64,000 nucleotides of DNA from Fructobacillus fructosus KCTC 3544 (GTDB lineage Bacteria > Bacillota > Bacilli > Lactobacillales > Lactobacillaceae), in contig NZ_JQBH01000007.1 in NCBI RefSeq assembly GCF_001438695.1, positions 25,616 through 89,615 on the forward strand. The letters are read 5' to 3'. Positions 55,455 through 63,849 of this stretch are shown here, one piece after another; the stretch's first letter is position 1; every line of letters starts with the position of its first letter. Under the pieces are notes generated by a model. The model saw only the letters and a program-made list of their open reading frames with translations. It searched no databases and was not told the origin of the DNA. Made by a program: the position numbers and the translations under genes.

Positions 55455-55670
55455 GTTTTCAATGATATAAAAAAGTCGCCCTAATCCATTCGAATTAGGG
55501 CGACTCCTGCCGCGGTACCACCTAAAATTACCCAACTGGGTCACTCAGACTGCCTTAACGCGGCGCAAACGTCATTTTGTTTTGTTGTGTACCCGAAGAG
55601 GTTAAGCCCAACTCACAGCAACCGTTGGTTCTCTTTTCCCCAGTGCCCCTTCGCTCTGCAACAAATGATA
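55455..55670 (-). promoter_or_regulatory. Tyrosine T-box leader of tyrS
   Basis: The leader has the T-box AGGTGGTACCGCG, a terminator GTCGCCCTAATTCGA/ATTAGGGCGAC followed by TTTTTT, and a specifier loop on the 3' side of stem I (CTTCGGGTACACAACA) with the Tyr codon TAC. The T-box variable base U fits the A discriminator of tRNA-Tyr. Uncharged tRNA-Tyr should cause read-through into tyrS. Confidence 0.93.
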
Positions 55671-55675
55671 GGTTC

Positions 55676-55681
55676 ATTATA
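55676..55681 (-). promoter_or_regulatory. -10 element of tyrS promoter
   Basis: Perfect TATAAT on the minus strand immediately before the T-box leader. A weak -35 (TGCAAA, 16-base spacer) lies upstream. Confidence 0.65.
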
Positions 55682-55867
55682 GCAAGAATGCGCTTTTTTT
55701 GCACTTTTTACCTGTAAGAACCGGTTAGAACTTTGACATCATTCCCCGTCTTTTTTACAATAGAGAATGTGAATAAAAGAATAAAAGCGCTAACAAAGTG
55801 ATCTATTCTTAACTTAAATTGATGAGAAACGTTGTTCTTTTTCCATTAACAACGGGGTGAAAAAACG

Positions 55868-57757
55868 ATGAAAATTGCATTAATTGGCGCAGGGCCTCGT
55901 AATCTTTCGATCCTTGGCCGACTTCTTTTTACAATTAATAAAGCAGCGAAGGTTGAAATCGACTTATTCGACCCTAGTCCCATTGGTGGTCGGGTTTGGG
56001 ATCCGTTCCTAACCAATAACCACACTTTTTTAATGAATACTTTTGCCAATCAAGTGACGTTATTCGATGATTATGAGCTTTATGATAACGATTCACCAAT
56101 TGATCGACCAAATCTGCTTGACTGGGCACATACTAGGGCCTTTGACTACTTAAAGGAACATCCAGAATATCCTAAAGCATATGAAAACGAAGTGATTTCA
56201 TTAATCTCCTCGAATACCTTTGCTTCCCGTGGTTTATTTGGCATATACGCTGCTTGGTACTTTGATGAACTATTAGCGGCTAAGCCCGAAAATATCACGA
56301 TTCGCTTTCATCAAACAGAAATCATCAACATGACGAAAGGTCCCCGTCGCTTTAAACTATGGACCCGAAACAACTACATTGAAAAATACGACCGCGTGAT
56401 TTTAGCGCCTGGTCATATCGACAATCAGTTAAACGAAAAACAAGAATCATTACGAAAATTCGCCGACAAAATGGGTTTTGTCTACTATCCTGCCTCGCAC
56501 CCCGCTGAAAACGACTTTGAAACAATTACTGGATCAGATACTGTTTTAATTGAAGGGTTGGGTCTTTCTTTCTTCGATGTTCTTCTATCCTTAACCGCAG
56601 GTAAAGGTGGTAGTTTCATCACGAACCGTAACGGATCTTTAACCTACCGTCCTTCTGGACGTGAGCCGGTGATTGTTGCCGGTTCCTTCAACGGTCTTCC
56701 CCCTCGCTCAAAGGGCATTAACCAAAAGGAAGCTTCACAACTGTACGTTCCTCGCTTCTTTACACTAAAGCACTTAAAATCAATCGCCGCCATGAACCAC
56801 GGCAAGATTCCTTTTAGTCAATTTATGTCACTTCTTAAGCAGGAAATGACTTATAAGTTTATCTACAATCAAGTCATGCAGTCTGATTTACCCTTCGATT
56901 CGACCAAGGCCAACATCTTACATGCGCTCGATAATCCACTTAGCTGGTCTTCTCTAAATGATCGTTTCAACTTAGATCTTGAAACTGAAATCGATTGGGA
57001 TGGAAAAATCTTCCCAGCCATGAACTGGCAGGATACTGAAACTTTTAATAAAGAGCTCCTTACTCACATTGAAAACGATATTCAATCGGCTCAACTCGGT
57101 AACAACTGGTCGCCTTTGACCGGCGCTTATGATCTTCTACGAGACATGCGCGATATCGTTCGCACGCTCTATAATGAAAATTACTTCACCGAAGATGGCT
57201 ACGAAAAGATGCTAACCCAGTTCCGCCAGTTCGATAATCAACTATCTGCTGGTCCTCCTCTAGTTCGAATGCGTCAATTACTCGCATTACTAAAAGCCGG
57301 AATCATTACCATTGCTGGTCCCGGATTTAAGACGGGTCACAACGAGCATTTCTTTGAAGCGAGTGACAAATTCGGTCAACATTTTCAGGGAACCGTTCTG
57401 ATTGAAGCACGATTATCAACAATTGATTTTCGAATTGCTAAATCACCATTAATTCGTTCACTTGCAAGGCAAGGGTTAATTGAGCCAAATGATCGCTTTA
57501 AAAAAGAGAATGGTCAATTACTATTTGGAAACACGATTAAAATTGACCCGAACACCTTCACCGTTTTGAATAAGAAAGACCAGGCAGTTGATGGCTTCTA
57601 CATCTCTGGTATTCCATTGGAAGGAGAACGCTGGTTTAACACAGTTATTCCCCGTCCTTATGTCAATACCTTGATTTTCCAAGAGTCTCAGCGATTAGTC
57701 GATTCTCTTCTCGCTCGCTCACCTCAATTGCACCGGATACTAAAGAAAAAGGACTGA
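55868..57757 (+). CDS. FAD/NAD(P)-binding domain protein (NAD_binding_9 type)
   Basis: A 629-residue protein with an N-terminal dinucleotide-binding fold (IALIGAGPRNLSILGRLL) followed by the NAD_binding_9-like pattern DLFDPSPIGGRVWDP and MNTFANQVTLF; RVILAPGHIDNQ is the second nucleotide-associated motif. The C-terminal half (after about residue 330) is helical and ends with GFYISGIPLEGERWFNT, which probably completes the flavin site. Relatives include poorly characterised oxidoreductases of lactic acid bacteria and some hydroxylase-like proteins; the reaction is unknown. It is monocistronic with a strong terminator and is slightly more AT-rich than neighbours. Confidence 0.8.
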   Translation: MKIALIGAGPRNLSILGRLLFTINKAAKVEIDLFDPSPIGGRVWDPFLTNNHTFLMNTFANQVTLFDDYELYDNDSPIDRPNLLDWAHTRAFDYLKEHPEYPKAYENEVISLISSNTFASRGLFGIYAAWYFDELLAAKPENITIRFHQTEIINMTKGPRRFKLWTRNNYIEKYDRVILAPGHIDNQLNEKQESLRKFADKMGFVYYPASHPAENDFETITGSDTVLIEGLGLSFFDVLLSLTAGKGGSFITNRNGSLTYRPSGREPVIVAGSFNGLPPRSKGINQKEASQLYVPRFFTLKHLKSIAAMNHGKIPFSQFMSLLKQEMTYKFIYNQVMQSDLPFDSTKANILHALDNPLSWSSLNDRFNLDLETEIDWDGKIFPAMNWQDTETFNKELLTHIENDIQSAQLGNNWSPLTGAYDLLRDMRDIVRTLYNENYFTEDGYEKMLTQFRQFDNQLSAGPPLVRMRQLLALLKAGIITIAGPGFKTGHNEHFFEASDKFGQHFQGTVLIEARLSTIDFRIAKSPLIRSLARQGLIEPNDRFKKENGQLLFGNTIKIDPNTFTVLNKKDQAVDGFYISGIPLEGERWFNTVIPRPYVNTLIFQESQRLVDSLLARSPQLHRILKKKD

Positions 57758-57778
57758 ATTTTTCAGTCCTTTTTCTTT
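57742..57778. terminator. Bidirectional terminator
   Basis: AAAGAAAAAGGACTGA/TCAGTCCTTTTTCTTT between two converging genes; its left arm overlaps the end of the first. Confidence 0.9.
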
Positions 57779-58673
57779 AGCCTTTTTTAAGAAATTCTTT
57801 TTTCATCTGATACACGTCCTCCGTATCAAAATCTAAAATGCCGTGATGACCTCCTGGTAACCAGTAAGTAACGGCCTGCTTTCCGGACATCTTCTCATAT
57901 CTTTCGACCATCTCTTTACTTTGTAGTTCAGGAACAACCTGATCTGCCGATCCCGCCATCGCAAAAATTGGTGGCATGGCTTTTGTAAAATAGTTTGCCG
58001 GGTTTGCTTGGCTAACAGCAATTGGGTTATCAGTTACCTGATGGCCGGCCACTGCCATCCCTTCAAAGGAGTTAGCTTCGCCCGATTCTGAATATTTCTT
58101 TTGAACATGCAATCGCTTAAATTGTTCATCAAAAACATCAAACTCATAAGGGCCATAGGCAGCAATGACCTTTTGAATGCTTGGCATATCGACTAATAAA
58201 TCATCTAAGCCCTTTTTACGTCCAACTTTAACCCCTGCTGTTACAGAAGCAACCGTCAATAACGCCAGTTGGGCTCCAGACGACTCGCCAGTTAGGTAAA
58301 AGCGCTGCGTATCTAATCCGAATTCTTGCGCTCTTTTCTTTAGTTGAATGAGCACCGCACGCACCTCGGCAACTTGGTTCGGGAAAGAATAATTACGTTC
58401 TGAAATCAGCTCGTAGTTCATGGATGCTACGGCAAAACCATCTGCTGTTAATCGAAGATTGGGTTCAAGCTTTTCAGTAGACTTAGCCCCCCTAACAAGC
58501 CCACCACCTTGTAAATCTAGAAGCAGCGGCTTTAATTTTTCTTTACCTTTTGGTAGATACAAATCATAGCGTTCCCATTTTTGTGGTCCATATTGCTGAT
58601 TTCTCACTACTTCTTCAACTGAATCCGGCACTTTAGCAGCTTCGAATGATACTTCTAGGTCTTTAAATAGCAT
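57777..58673 (-). CDS. Alpha/beta-hydrolase, BD-FAE/esterase-lipase type
   Basis: A 298-residue esterase-like hydrolase without signal peptide. The nucleophile elbow is GESSG (residues 129-133, Ser131). The oxyanion segment reads LQGGG (54-58) where HGGG is usual. A late His in PGGHHGILDFD and an Asp in AGSADQVVPELQ complete a plausible triad. Substrate unknown, perhaps small acyl esters. The ATG at 58673 is preceded by AAGGAGG. A perfect parS site lies about 40 bases upstream of the start. Confidence 0.85.
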   Translation of the reverse strand: MLFKDLEVSFEAAKVPDSVEEVVRNQQYGPQKWERYDLYLPKGKEKLKPLLLDLQGGGLVRGAKSTEKLEPNLRLTADGFAVASMNYELISERNYSFPNQVAEVRAVLIQLKKRAQEFGLDTQRFYLTGESSGAQLALLTVASVTAGVKVGRKKGLDDLLVDMPSIQKVIAAYGPYEFDVFDEQFKRLHVQKKYSESGEANSFEGMAVAGHQVTDNPIAVSQANPANYFTKAMPPIFAMAGSADQVVPELQSKEMVERYEKMSGKQAVTYWLPGGHHGILDFDTEDVYQMKKEFLKKG

Positions 58674-58713
58674 TTCCCCCTCCTTCAGTTCTCGTAAAAG
58701 AACCATTTAAAAA

Positions 58714-58729
58714 TGTTTCACGTGAAACA
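58714..58729. other. parS chromosome-partition site
   Basis: TGTTTCACGTGAAACA matches the bacterial parS consensus TGTTNCACGTGAAACA at all positions. It is intergenic, 3.7 kb from dnaA, as expected for origin-proximal ParB loading sites. The palindrome is extended by AAAA/TTTT on each side. Confidence 0.92.
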
Positions 58730-58740
58730 TTTTTAAAGAA

Positions 58741-58765
58741 AAAGCTAAGCACACGGGCTTAGCTT
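58741..58765 (-). terminator. Terminator of the 56-aa membrane protein gene
   Basis: AAGCTAAGC/GCTTAGCTT hairpin with a CCGTGT loop followed by TTTCTTT on the minus strand. Confidence 0.75.
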
Positions 58766-58794
58766 ACACTACTCTTTATATTCTTAACATCTTC

Positions 58795-58965
58795 TTAATT
58801 TTTGTCGTTTTTGCGGTTTCCCCAAAGGTAGACAACCAACAACATAATTGTAGCGAGGTTAGCCGCTAACAAGGCAATGTCCTTCGAGTTAAACACCCAA
58901 GTGACGATTGAAATGAATAACAACACAAGCGCTGCAATAGCCGTATAGACAGTAGTAACTTTCAT
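58795..58965 (-). CDS. Small two-helix membrane protein (56 aa)
   Basis: A 56-residue protein (MKVTTVYTAIAALVLLFISI...) with two hydrophobic helices (about residues 5-25 and 31-48) and a basic, hydrophilic end GNRKNDKN. GGAGAG lies six bases before the ATG, 11 bases after the stop of the MscL-like gene, so the two are one operon. I do not recognise a family. Its size and context make it a real gene despite its length. Confidence 0.75.
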   Translation of the reverse strand: MKVTTVYTAIAALVLLFISIVTWVFNSKDIALLAANLATIMLLVVYLWGNRKNDKN

Positions 58966-58976
58966 GATTTCTCTCC

Positions 58977-59486
58977 TTATTTATCTTTCTTGATATCCTT
59001 CATTAGTTCAATCATTTCTTTCTGCAAGGCAATGTTTTCCTTGACCAAGGCATTGTTTTTCTTTTGCAAAGCCTGCATATCTAATGAATCTTGGTGCGGT
59101 TCATCGTAACCCCACTTCTCCTGTTCCGTACCAATCAACCAATTATTGATGAACTCAATAAAGTAGAACACGGCGAGCGCAATGGAGATTAACGTCAGCG
59201 AAGAAGTAAACAAATCAGACAAAGCAGATAGTGTTGAATCAAAATTCAACGGATGACCTGATCGAACAATCCAGCGCCATAATGCATAAAAGAAATGTGA
59301 AACGGTGTTCACTAATTCTTTAACCGTTGAACCAAATGCATTACCAACAACAACAGAAATGACAAAGGTTAGTAGGTTCGGTGCAAAAATAAAGCGGCGG
59401 AAAGATACCATGCTTTCCGATGATTTTTTAAGCAGTCGGTCACGGGTATCTAAAAATTCCTTTTTTTCCCGAGATTTAAACAACAT
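58977..59486 (-). CDS. MscL-family mechanosensitive channel-like protein
   Basis: A 169-residue protein whose first membrane helix LLTFVISVVVGNAFGSTVKELVN (core VISVVVGNAFGSTVKELV) resembles MscL helix 1 (AIGVVIGGAFGKIV pattern), with a second helix LTLISIALAVFYFIEFINNWL and a C-terminal coiled coil of about 35 residues (ALQKKNNALVKENIALQKE). It is longer than standard MscL (about 125-150) because of an N-terminal charged extension and the coiled coil. It may release solutes on osmotic downshock. Divergence from typical MscL leaves function uncertain. Confidence 0.72.
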   Translation of the reverse strand: MLFKSREKKEFLDTRDRLLKKSSESMVSFRRFIFAPNLLTFVISVVVGNAFGSTVKELVNTVSHFFYALWRWIVRSGHPLNFDSTLSALSDLFTSSLTLISIALAVFYFIEFINNWLIGTEQEKWGYDEPHQDSLDMQALQKKNNALVKENIALQKEMIELMKDIKKDK

Positions 59487-59566
59487 GACGCCTCCTAAAA
59501 TAATTTAGTTCCCTACCATTATACGTCAATTGTTCTTTAGAAAAAAGGAAAGCAGGTTAAATTAAC

Positions 59567-59600
59567 AAAAAAAAGGACGAAATATTCGTCCTTTTTATTT
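59567..59600 (-). terminator. Terminator of the corA-like gene
   Basis: AAAAAGGACGAA/TTCGTCCTTTTT hairpin overlapping the end of the gene, followed by T on the minus strand. Confidence 0.8.
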
Positions 59601-60518
59601 CTTTAAGAAACCGTAACGATGGAAAGCATAAGTTGCCGCCACCATTAAGACAATCATTATAACAATCGTTACCCACCATCCAGAGCTATGACTAGCAAAG
59701 GGTAAGTAATCGACGTTTTCGCCGTAAAAACCAGAAACAACTGTCGGAATCGTGAATACAATTGAATAAACAGTCAAGACTTTCATCGTCCAGTTCAAAT
59801 CACGGTTTCCAAGTGTACCTGTAGCCTTCGTCACGGCGTTAATCACTTCCATCGCTAAACCAGCCATGTCACGCGCCTGTTCAACTTCGACTCGCACAGC
59901 ATCGAGGAGATCCAAATCATCTTCGGTCGCATTAGTCTTATACGATCGCCGAATTTGGTTCAACATAATCAAATTATTGGCTAACGAATTCTGTAAATAA
60001 ATCATTTGAATTTGCAGATGTAACAAATCATTCGTCTGCTTCGTTAGTTGCTTACGATTACCAAATTGTGCCTGAATAGCTCGTCGCTGTCGATTAATCT
60101 CAGTGATTTCCTCACCATACATGGTCATCAATGGATAAATCCCTGTAATTAAGAATTCAAAGACAGAGAGCTGTTCATCTTCCGGCCGCTTGCCATTGAT
60201 GGAACCAGTCAGAATTTCCTTCTTAATGTAATCCGTTGGCCGATGCGCAAAGGTATAAAGGTTCCCCTTCACCAAAACAATTCCAACGGGTCGTGTTAAC
60301 ACGGGTTCTGGTTCGGCCGAAATGACGTCCAAAATGATGAGCGCTTCATCAGCATCCGAATCGAATTCCATCCGGACGGATTCATTTCGATCGTTCGCGT
60401 AGCCAAGCATCTGCTCAGTCAACCCGTGCTTTGAAAGCAGTTCATCACGATCTTCAGCTGACATATTGGTCACGTGATACCAGCAAAATTTCGGGGTCTG
60501 TTTTAACATTTCAATCAT
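59595..60518 (-). CDS. CorA-family divalent cation transporter with altered GMN motif
   Basis: A 307-residue CorA-type protein: a cytoplasmic alpha/beta domain, a long helix (LLHLQIQMIYLQNSLANNLI), and two C-terminal membrane helices. The selectivity motif after helix 1, normally YGMN, reads Tyr265-Gly266-Glu267-Asn268 (SGFYGENVDYLP), so the conserved Met is replaced by Glu. CorA proteins move Mg2+ or Co2+; ZntB relatives move Zn2+. The substrate here is uncertain. Start ATG at 60518 has AAGGTGG upstream. It follows yidC after 39 bases. Confidence 0.85.
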   Translation of the reverse strand: MIEMLKQTPKFCWYHVTNMSAEDRDELLSKHGLTEQMLGYANDRNESVRMEFDSDADEALIILDVISAEPEPVLTRPVGIVLVKGNLYTFAHRPTDYIKKEILTGSINGKRPEDEQLSVFEFLITGIYPLMTMYGEEITEINRQRRAIQAQFGNRKQLTKQTNDLLHLQIQMIYLQNSLANNLIMLNQIRRSYKTNATEDDLDLLDAVRVEVEQARDMAGLAMEVINAVTKATGTLGNRDLNWTMKVLTVYSIVFTIPTVVSGFYGENVDYLPFASHSSGWWVTIVIMIVLMVAATYAFHRYGFLKK

Positions 60519-60557
60519 GGCGAACCACCTTTTTAAAATATCAAGGACAAGTAACCC

Positions 60558-61397
60558 TTAGCGCTTCTTCGAACGCTTGGCCTTCCGCATCTTACGAGCC
60601 TTTGCCTTTTCTTTGGCACGGGCTTCTTCACGTTCCTTCTTCATTTTGAATGGGTTTTGCAAGATGAAAGTCTGAATCATCTGGAAGAGATTTCCAACTA
60701 CCCAATAGAGGGAAACAGCAGCTGGCACGGCCAGTGACGTAAAGAAGATAATGAATGGGAAGATGAACGGCATCACCTTCGTCATGGTGTTTTGTTGAGG
60801 ACTAGCCTGCGTGGACAACCATGATGATCCGAAGGTAAAGAGCGCCGCTAAAACGGGCAAAATGAAATATGGATCTTGATTCCCCAAGTTCAACCAAAGG
60901 AAAGAACCCGACCGCAAAACTGAAGAATTATGAATTCCTTGATAAAGGGCAATCAAAACAGGCATCTGAACAAGCAGTGGCAACATGGAAGCAAATGGTG
61001 AAACACCATGTTCCTTATAAAGAGCTTGCTGTTCTTGGGCTAATAGAGTACGCGTCTCGGTATCACGGCCAGCGTACTTTTCTTGAAGAACCTTCAACTG
61101 TGGCTGAAGAACCTGCATTTTCTTCATTGAATCAATTTGATAGACCATCAACGGCAGGATGAAGAAACGGATGAGAATGGTGAACAACACAATTCCCAAC
61201 CCATAAGATGTTCCAAACCATGAAGAAACACCAAGAATGGAACGGATAAAGAAGGCAACAAAGCCCCCCCAAATTCCTGAACCAGGAACATGACCGGTGT
61301 ACGACAGGTCGGCTGCAACAATCCCAACAATGGCCAGGGCCGCTAGCAAGAGCGGAAGGAAACCAATTGTCTTAACCCACTTATTAATTCTAACCAT
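60558..61397 (-). CDS. yidC: Membrane protein insertase YidC
   Basis: A 279-residue Oxa1/YidC insertase with five to six membrane segments and a very basic C-terminal tail (KKEREEARAKEKAKARKM) that contacts ribosomes. The hydrophilic-groove Arg is probably in LGIVLFTILIRFFILPLMVYQ. The cytoplasmic helical hairpin includes YKEHGVSPFASMLPLLVQMPV. Firmicute YidC proteins are usually lipoproteins; no lipobox Cys is present here. I chose the second ATG (61397), eight bases after AAGGA; the first (61406) directly abuts that site. The start overlaps the rnpA stop by eight bases. Confidence 0.94.
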   Translation of the reverse strand: MVRINKWVKTIGFLPLLLAALAIVGIVAADLSYTGHVPGSGIWGGFVAFFIRSILGVSSWFGTSYGLGIVLFTILIRFFILPLMVYQIDSMKKMQVLQPQLKVLQEKYAGRDTETRTLLAQEQQALYKEHGVSPFASMLPLLVQMPVLIALYQGIHNSSVLRSGSFLWLNLGNQDPYFILPVLAALFTFGSSWLSTQASPQQNTMTKVMPFIFPFIIFFTSLAVPAAVSLYWVVGNLFQMIQTFILQNPFKMKKEREEARAKEKAKARKMRKAKRSKKR

Positions 61398-61743
61398 GTT
61401 TTTCATCCTTTAATAATTTTGCCAATCCCAAGACGTGCACGAGTTGTTTTTTGATAAAAGCCTGTGAAGCCCCGGCAATGTTTGGTCGTGCAATCACTAA
61501 TATATCGCTTTGCTGGTCTAACAAGGGCTTTAATTCCAACATCGTCTGCCGAATCCGCCGTTTAACGTGCACGCGATCATGCGCCTTTCCAATCTTTTTT
61601 CCGACTGAAAGACCTAAACGAAAATGTTTTTGATCCTTCTTTTGCAAACGATACACCACAAAGTATTTATTGGCTACTGAGTGATGGTGATCAAAAACCT
61701 TTTGAAATTCCTCTGGCTTTTTAATACGAAATGACTTACGCAT
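61390..61743 (-). CDS. rnpA: Ribonuclease P protein component
   Basis: A 117-residue basic protein that assists RNase P RNA in tRNA 5' processing. It begins MRKSFRIKKPEEFQKVF and contains the RNR-type signature KIGKAHDRVHVKRRIRQ. The ATG at 61743 is preceded by AGGTGG five bases upstream; a GTG three codons earlier is part of that site. The gene order rpmH-rnpA-yidC is the standard origin-proximal cluster. Confidence 0.96.
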   Translation of the reverse strand: MRKSFRIKKPEEFQKVFDHHHSVANKYFVVYRLQKKDQKHFRLGLSVGKKIGKAHDRVHVKRRIRQTMLELKPLLDQQSDILVIARPNIAGASQAFIKKQLVHVLGLAKLLKDEKHG

Positions 61744-61797
61744 ACTGTCCACCTAAACTGTTATGTACGCAGGTTCCCCTGCATGAATCAATGAAAA

Positions 61798-61825
61798 TAA
61801 AAAGGCCACTGCAAGCAGCGACCTG
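61798..61825 (-). terminator. Hairpin terminator between rpmH and rnpA
   Basis: Stem GGTCGCTGC/GCAGTGGCC (9 bp with wobbles) followed by TTTTTATTTT on the minus strand, directly after the rpmH stop. It would let rpmH be expressed above rnpA. Confidence 0.8.
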
Positions 61826-61826
61826 T

Positions 61827-61961
61827 TTAGGCAGATAATACCTTGCGGCCCTTCGCGCGGCGGCGAGCCAAAACCTTACGACCGTTGCTCGTTAACATAC
61901 GCTTACGGAAACCGTGCACGCGTGCGCGATGACGCTTCTTTGGTTGGAATGTACGCTTCAT
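61827..61961 (-). CDS. rpmH: 50S ribosomal protein L34
   Basis: A 44-residue, highly basic ribosomal protein ([20 protein letters not shown]..., ending GRKVLSA), identical in build to L34 of other Firmicutes. GGAGG precedes the ATG at 61961. It is too short for many gene finders but unmistakable, and it is the usual first gene left of the origin. Confidence 0.97.
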   Translation of the reverse strand: MKRTFQPKKRHRARVHGFRKRMLTSNGRKVLARRRAKGRKVLSA

Positions 61962-62092
61962 TAGGATTTACCTCCATTAACTATTTGTCTGCAAAATTCT
62001 TTGCAATTCGAGATTAATCATACCATGGATACCCTACCCTGACAAGCATGGAAAGGCTTTTACCTCAAAATCGACTATATAATAGAAAAAAC

Positions 62093-62383
62093 TTATCCAC
62101 AAATTTATCAAAAGGAAATCAAAGGGACTTGAATAAAGCAGCTAATAAAACAAGTTACCCAGCACTTTTACACAAGTTATCCACTTATCCACAGGTTGTT
62201 GGTGCCAATCTGGGGATAACGTGGATTATTCGACAAGATCTTGACTTAATAGGCCTTATCCTGTGGATAACTCTGTGCACTTGTGGATAAAGCGAATTTT
62301 TGTTCCCTTTGCTTTCCACATTCACTTTTTTTATTTCCCACAACCGGGGATTTTTTCAATTCGACTTTCATTTCTGTGGATAA
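62093..62383. other. oriC: oriC upstream DnaA-box cluster
   Basis: Perfect DnaA boxes TTATCCACA at 62093-62101 and 62185-62193 and, in the opposite orientation, TGTGGATAA at 62262-62270, 62282-62290 and 62375-62383; variants TTATCCACT (62177-62185) and TGGGGATAA (62211-62219). The region between rpmH and dnaA (62000-62460) contains no gene. The box at 62375 lies at the dnaA promoter, which suggests autoregulation. Confidence 0.95.
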
Positions 62384-62407
62384 CTAGGCTAGTCACTTTT
62401 TTTTTGC

Positions 62408-62413
62408 TATACT
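62408..62413 (+). promoter_or_regulatory. -10 element of dnaA promoter
   Basis: TATACT preceded by a T-run; the -35 position 17 bases upstream (TAGGCT) is poor and touches a DnaA box. Confidence 0.55.
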
Positions 62414-62460
62414 GATTTTAGTTTCATCATTTCATTTTTACGTTTTTACTGGAGATTTCA

Positions 62461-63846
62461 ATGGCTGATACCCTCTCCCCAAATGAACTTTGGGATAAGC
62501 TCAATTTAAAACTGTATCAAGATCTCGGTCCACTTAGCTTTGATGCCTTTGTCGCACCCTTAAAGCCAATTGGCATTGAAGATAAGCGCTTCCTTTTAGC
62601 GGTGCCAGAAGAATTCGCTGACAAGATTATCGATCAATGGAATCAAGAAATTTCCATGAAATTCGTTGAATTTGTTAGTAACGAGACCGGAACCTTCATA
62701 AGACCTGAATTCCAACGTTCGGCAGTAACCCAAACACAATTAGCCGACGGTCCTCAGACTTCACTAACGACCCCTGCCCCTAGCGAAGAACATATTCCCT
62801 TTTCACAGGATGCCAGTTTGAACCCCGACTTTACCTTCGAAAAATTCGTCATTGGTTCTGGAAACGAGAACGCCAGAGCCATTGCGCAGGCAGTTGCGGA
62901 AGGCCCCGGTAAAGTCTATAATCCCTACCTGATTTACGGTGGCGTTGGTTTGGGGAAGACGCACCTGATGCAAGCAATTGGAAACCACTACGCAAAAACC
63001 AACCCAAACGCTCGCATCAAGTACGCCACGGCTGAGGATTTCTTGAACGACTTTACTAACTCCCTAAGGAAGGGAAACGAAACTAACGCAACTGCCCTTT
63101 TCAAAAAAACATACCGTTCGTTGGACATGCTACTGGTCGATGATATTCAGTTCTGGGCTGGCAAACCTCAAGTGCAGGAAGAGTTCTTTAACACCTTCAA
63201 TGCCCTGACCAAAGCCAACAAACAAATCGTCATGACGTCGGATCGTTACCCGAACGATATTCCTGATTTACAAGACCGTCTAAAGTCCCGTTTTGAACAA
63301 GGAATCACTTCAGACATCCAAAAACCCGATGTGCAAACAAAAGTTGGTATTCTGCGAAACATGCAGGAAAAAAACGAACTCGATATTCCAAACGACGTTC
63401 TCCAATTAATTGGTGAATCAATTGACGGCAATGTCCGAACGCTAGAAGGCGCCTTTCACAGCTTTGAAGCGAAAATCCGTTTTCAAAATAAGCCCGCAAC
63501 GATTGAAACAGCCAAGATTATTCTGGAAGAGATCAATGCTAATAAAAAACCAGTGATTACTGTGGAGCGCATCCAAGAGGTTGTGGCGGATTACTTTATG
63601 CAAACGGTTGACGACATGAAATCGAGTCGTCGGCAGTCTGACATTGTTGGTGCCAGACACGTGGCCATCTACCTTACTAGGACCATGACGGACATGTCGT
63701 TACCACAAATCGGGAAGGCGTTTGGCAATCGTGACCATTCTTCAATCTCCCATGCTTTCACGAAAATTGAAGAACAGATTGAAAAAGATACCCGTATGAA
63801 AGAAATGGTACAATCACTGGCCGAAGAGATCAGCGATGGCCAATAA
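62461..63846 (+). CDS. dnaA: Chromosomal replication initiator protein DnaA
   Basis: A 461-residue initiator. Domain I occupies about residues 1-85, a variable linker follows to about 120, the AAA+ domain has Walker A GGVGLGKTHLM (160-170) and Walker B MLLVDDIQFW, and the C-terminal domain IV has the DnaA-box-binding signature IVGARHVAIYLTR and FGNRDHSSISHA. It binds the boxes on both sides of the gene and opens the origin. GGAG lies six bases before the ATG. dnaN presumably follows beyond the window. Confidence 0.98.
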   Translation: MADTLSPNELWDKLNLKLYQDLGPLSFDAFVAPLKPIGIEDKRFLLAVPEEFADKIIDQWNQEISMKFVEFVSNETGTFIRPEFQRSAVTQTQLADGPQTSLTTPAPSEEHIPFSQDASLNPDFTFEKFVIGSGNENARAIAQAVAEGPGKVYNPYLIYGGVGLGKTHLMQAIGNHYAKTNPNARIKYATAEDFLNDFTNSLRKGNETNATALFKKTYRSLDMLLVDDIQFWAGKPQVQEEFFNTFNALTKANKQIVMTSDRYPNDIPDLQDRLKSRFEQGITSDIQKPDVQTKVGILRNMQEKNELDIPNDVLQLIGESIDGNVRTLEGAFHSFEAKIRFQNKPATIETAKIILEEINANKKPVITVERIQEVVADYFMQTVDDMKSSRRQSDIVGARHVAIYLTRTMTDMSLPQIGKAFGNRDHSSISHAFTKIEEQIEKDTRMKEMVQSLAEEISDGQ

Positions 63847-63849
63847 TCC

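Noticed and set aside
62048..62290. 80-codon open frame on the plus strand left of dnaA
   Set aside because: It lies across the DnaA boxes of oriC and has no ribosome binding site or protein-like composition.
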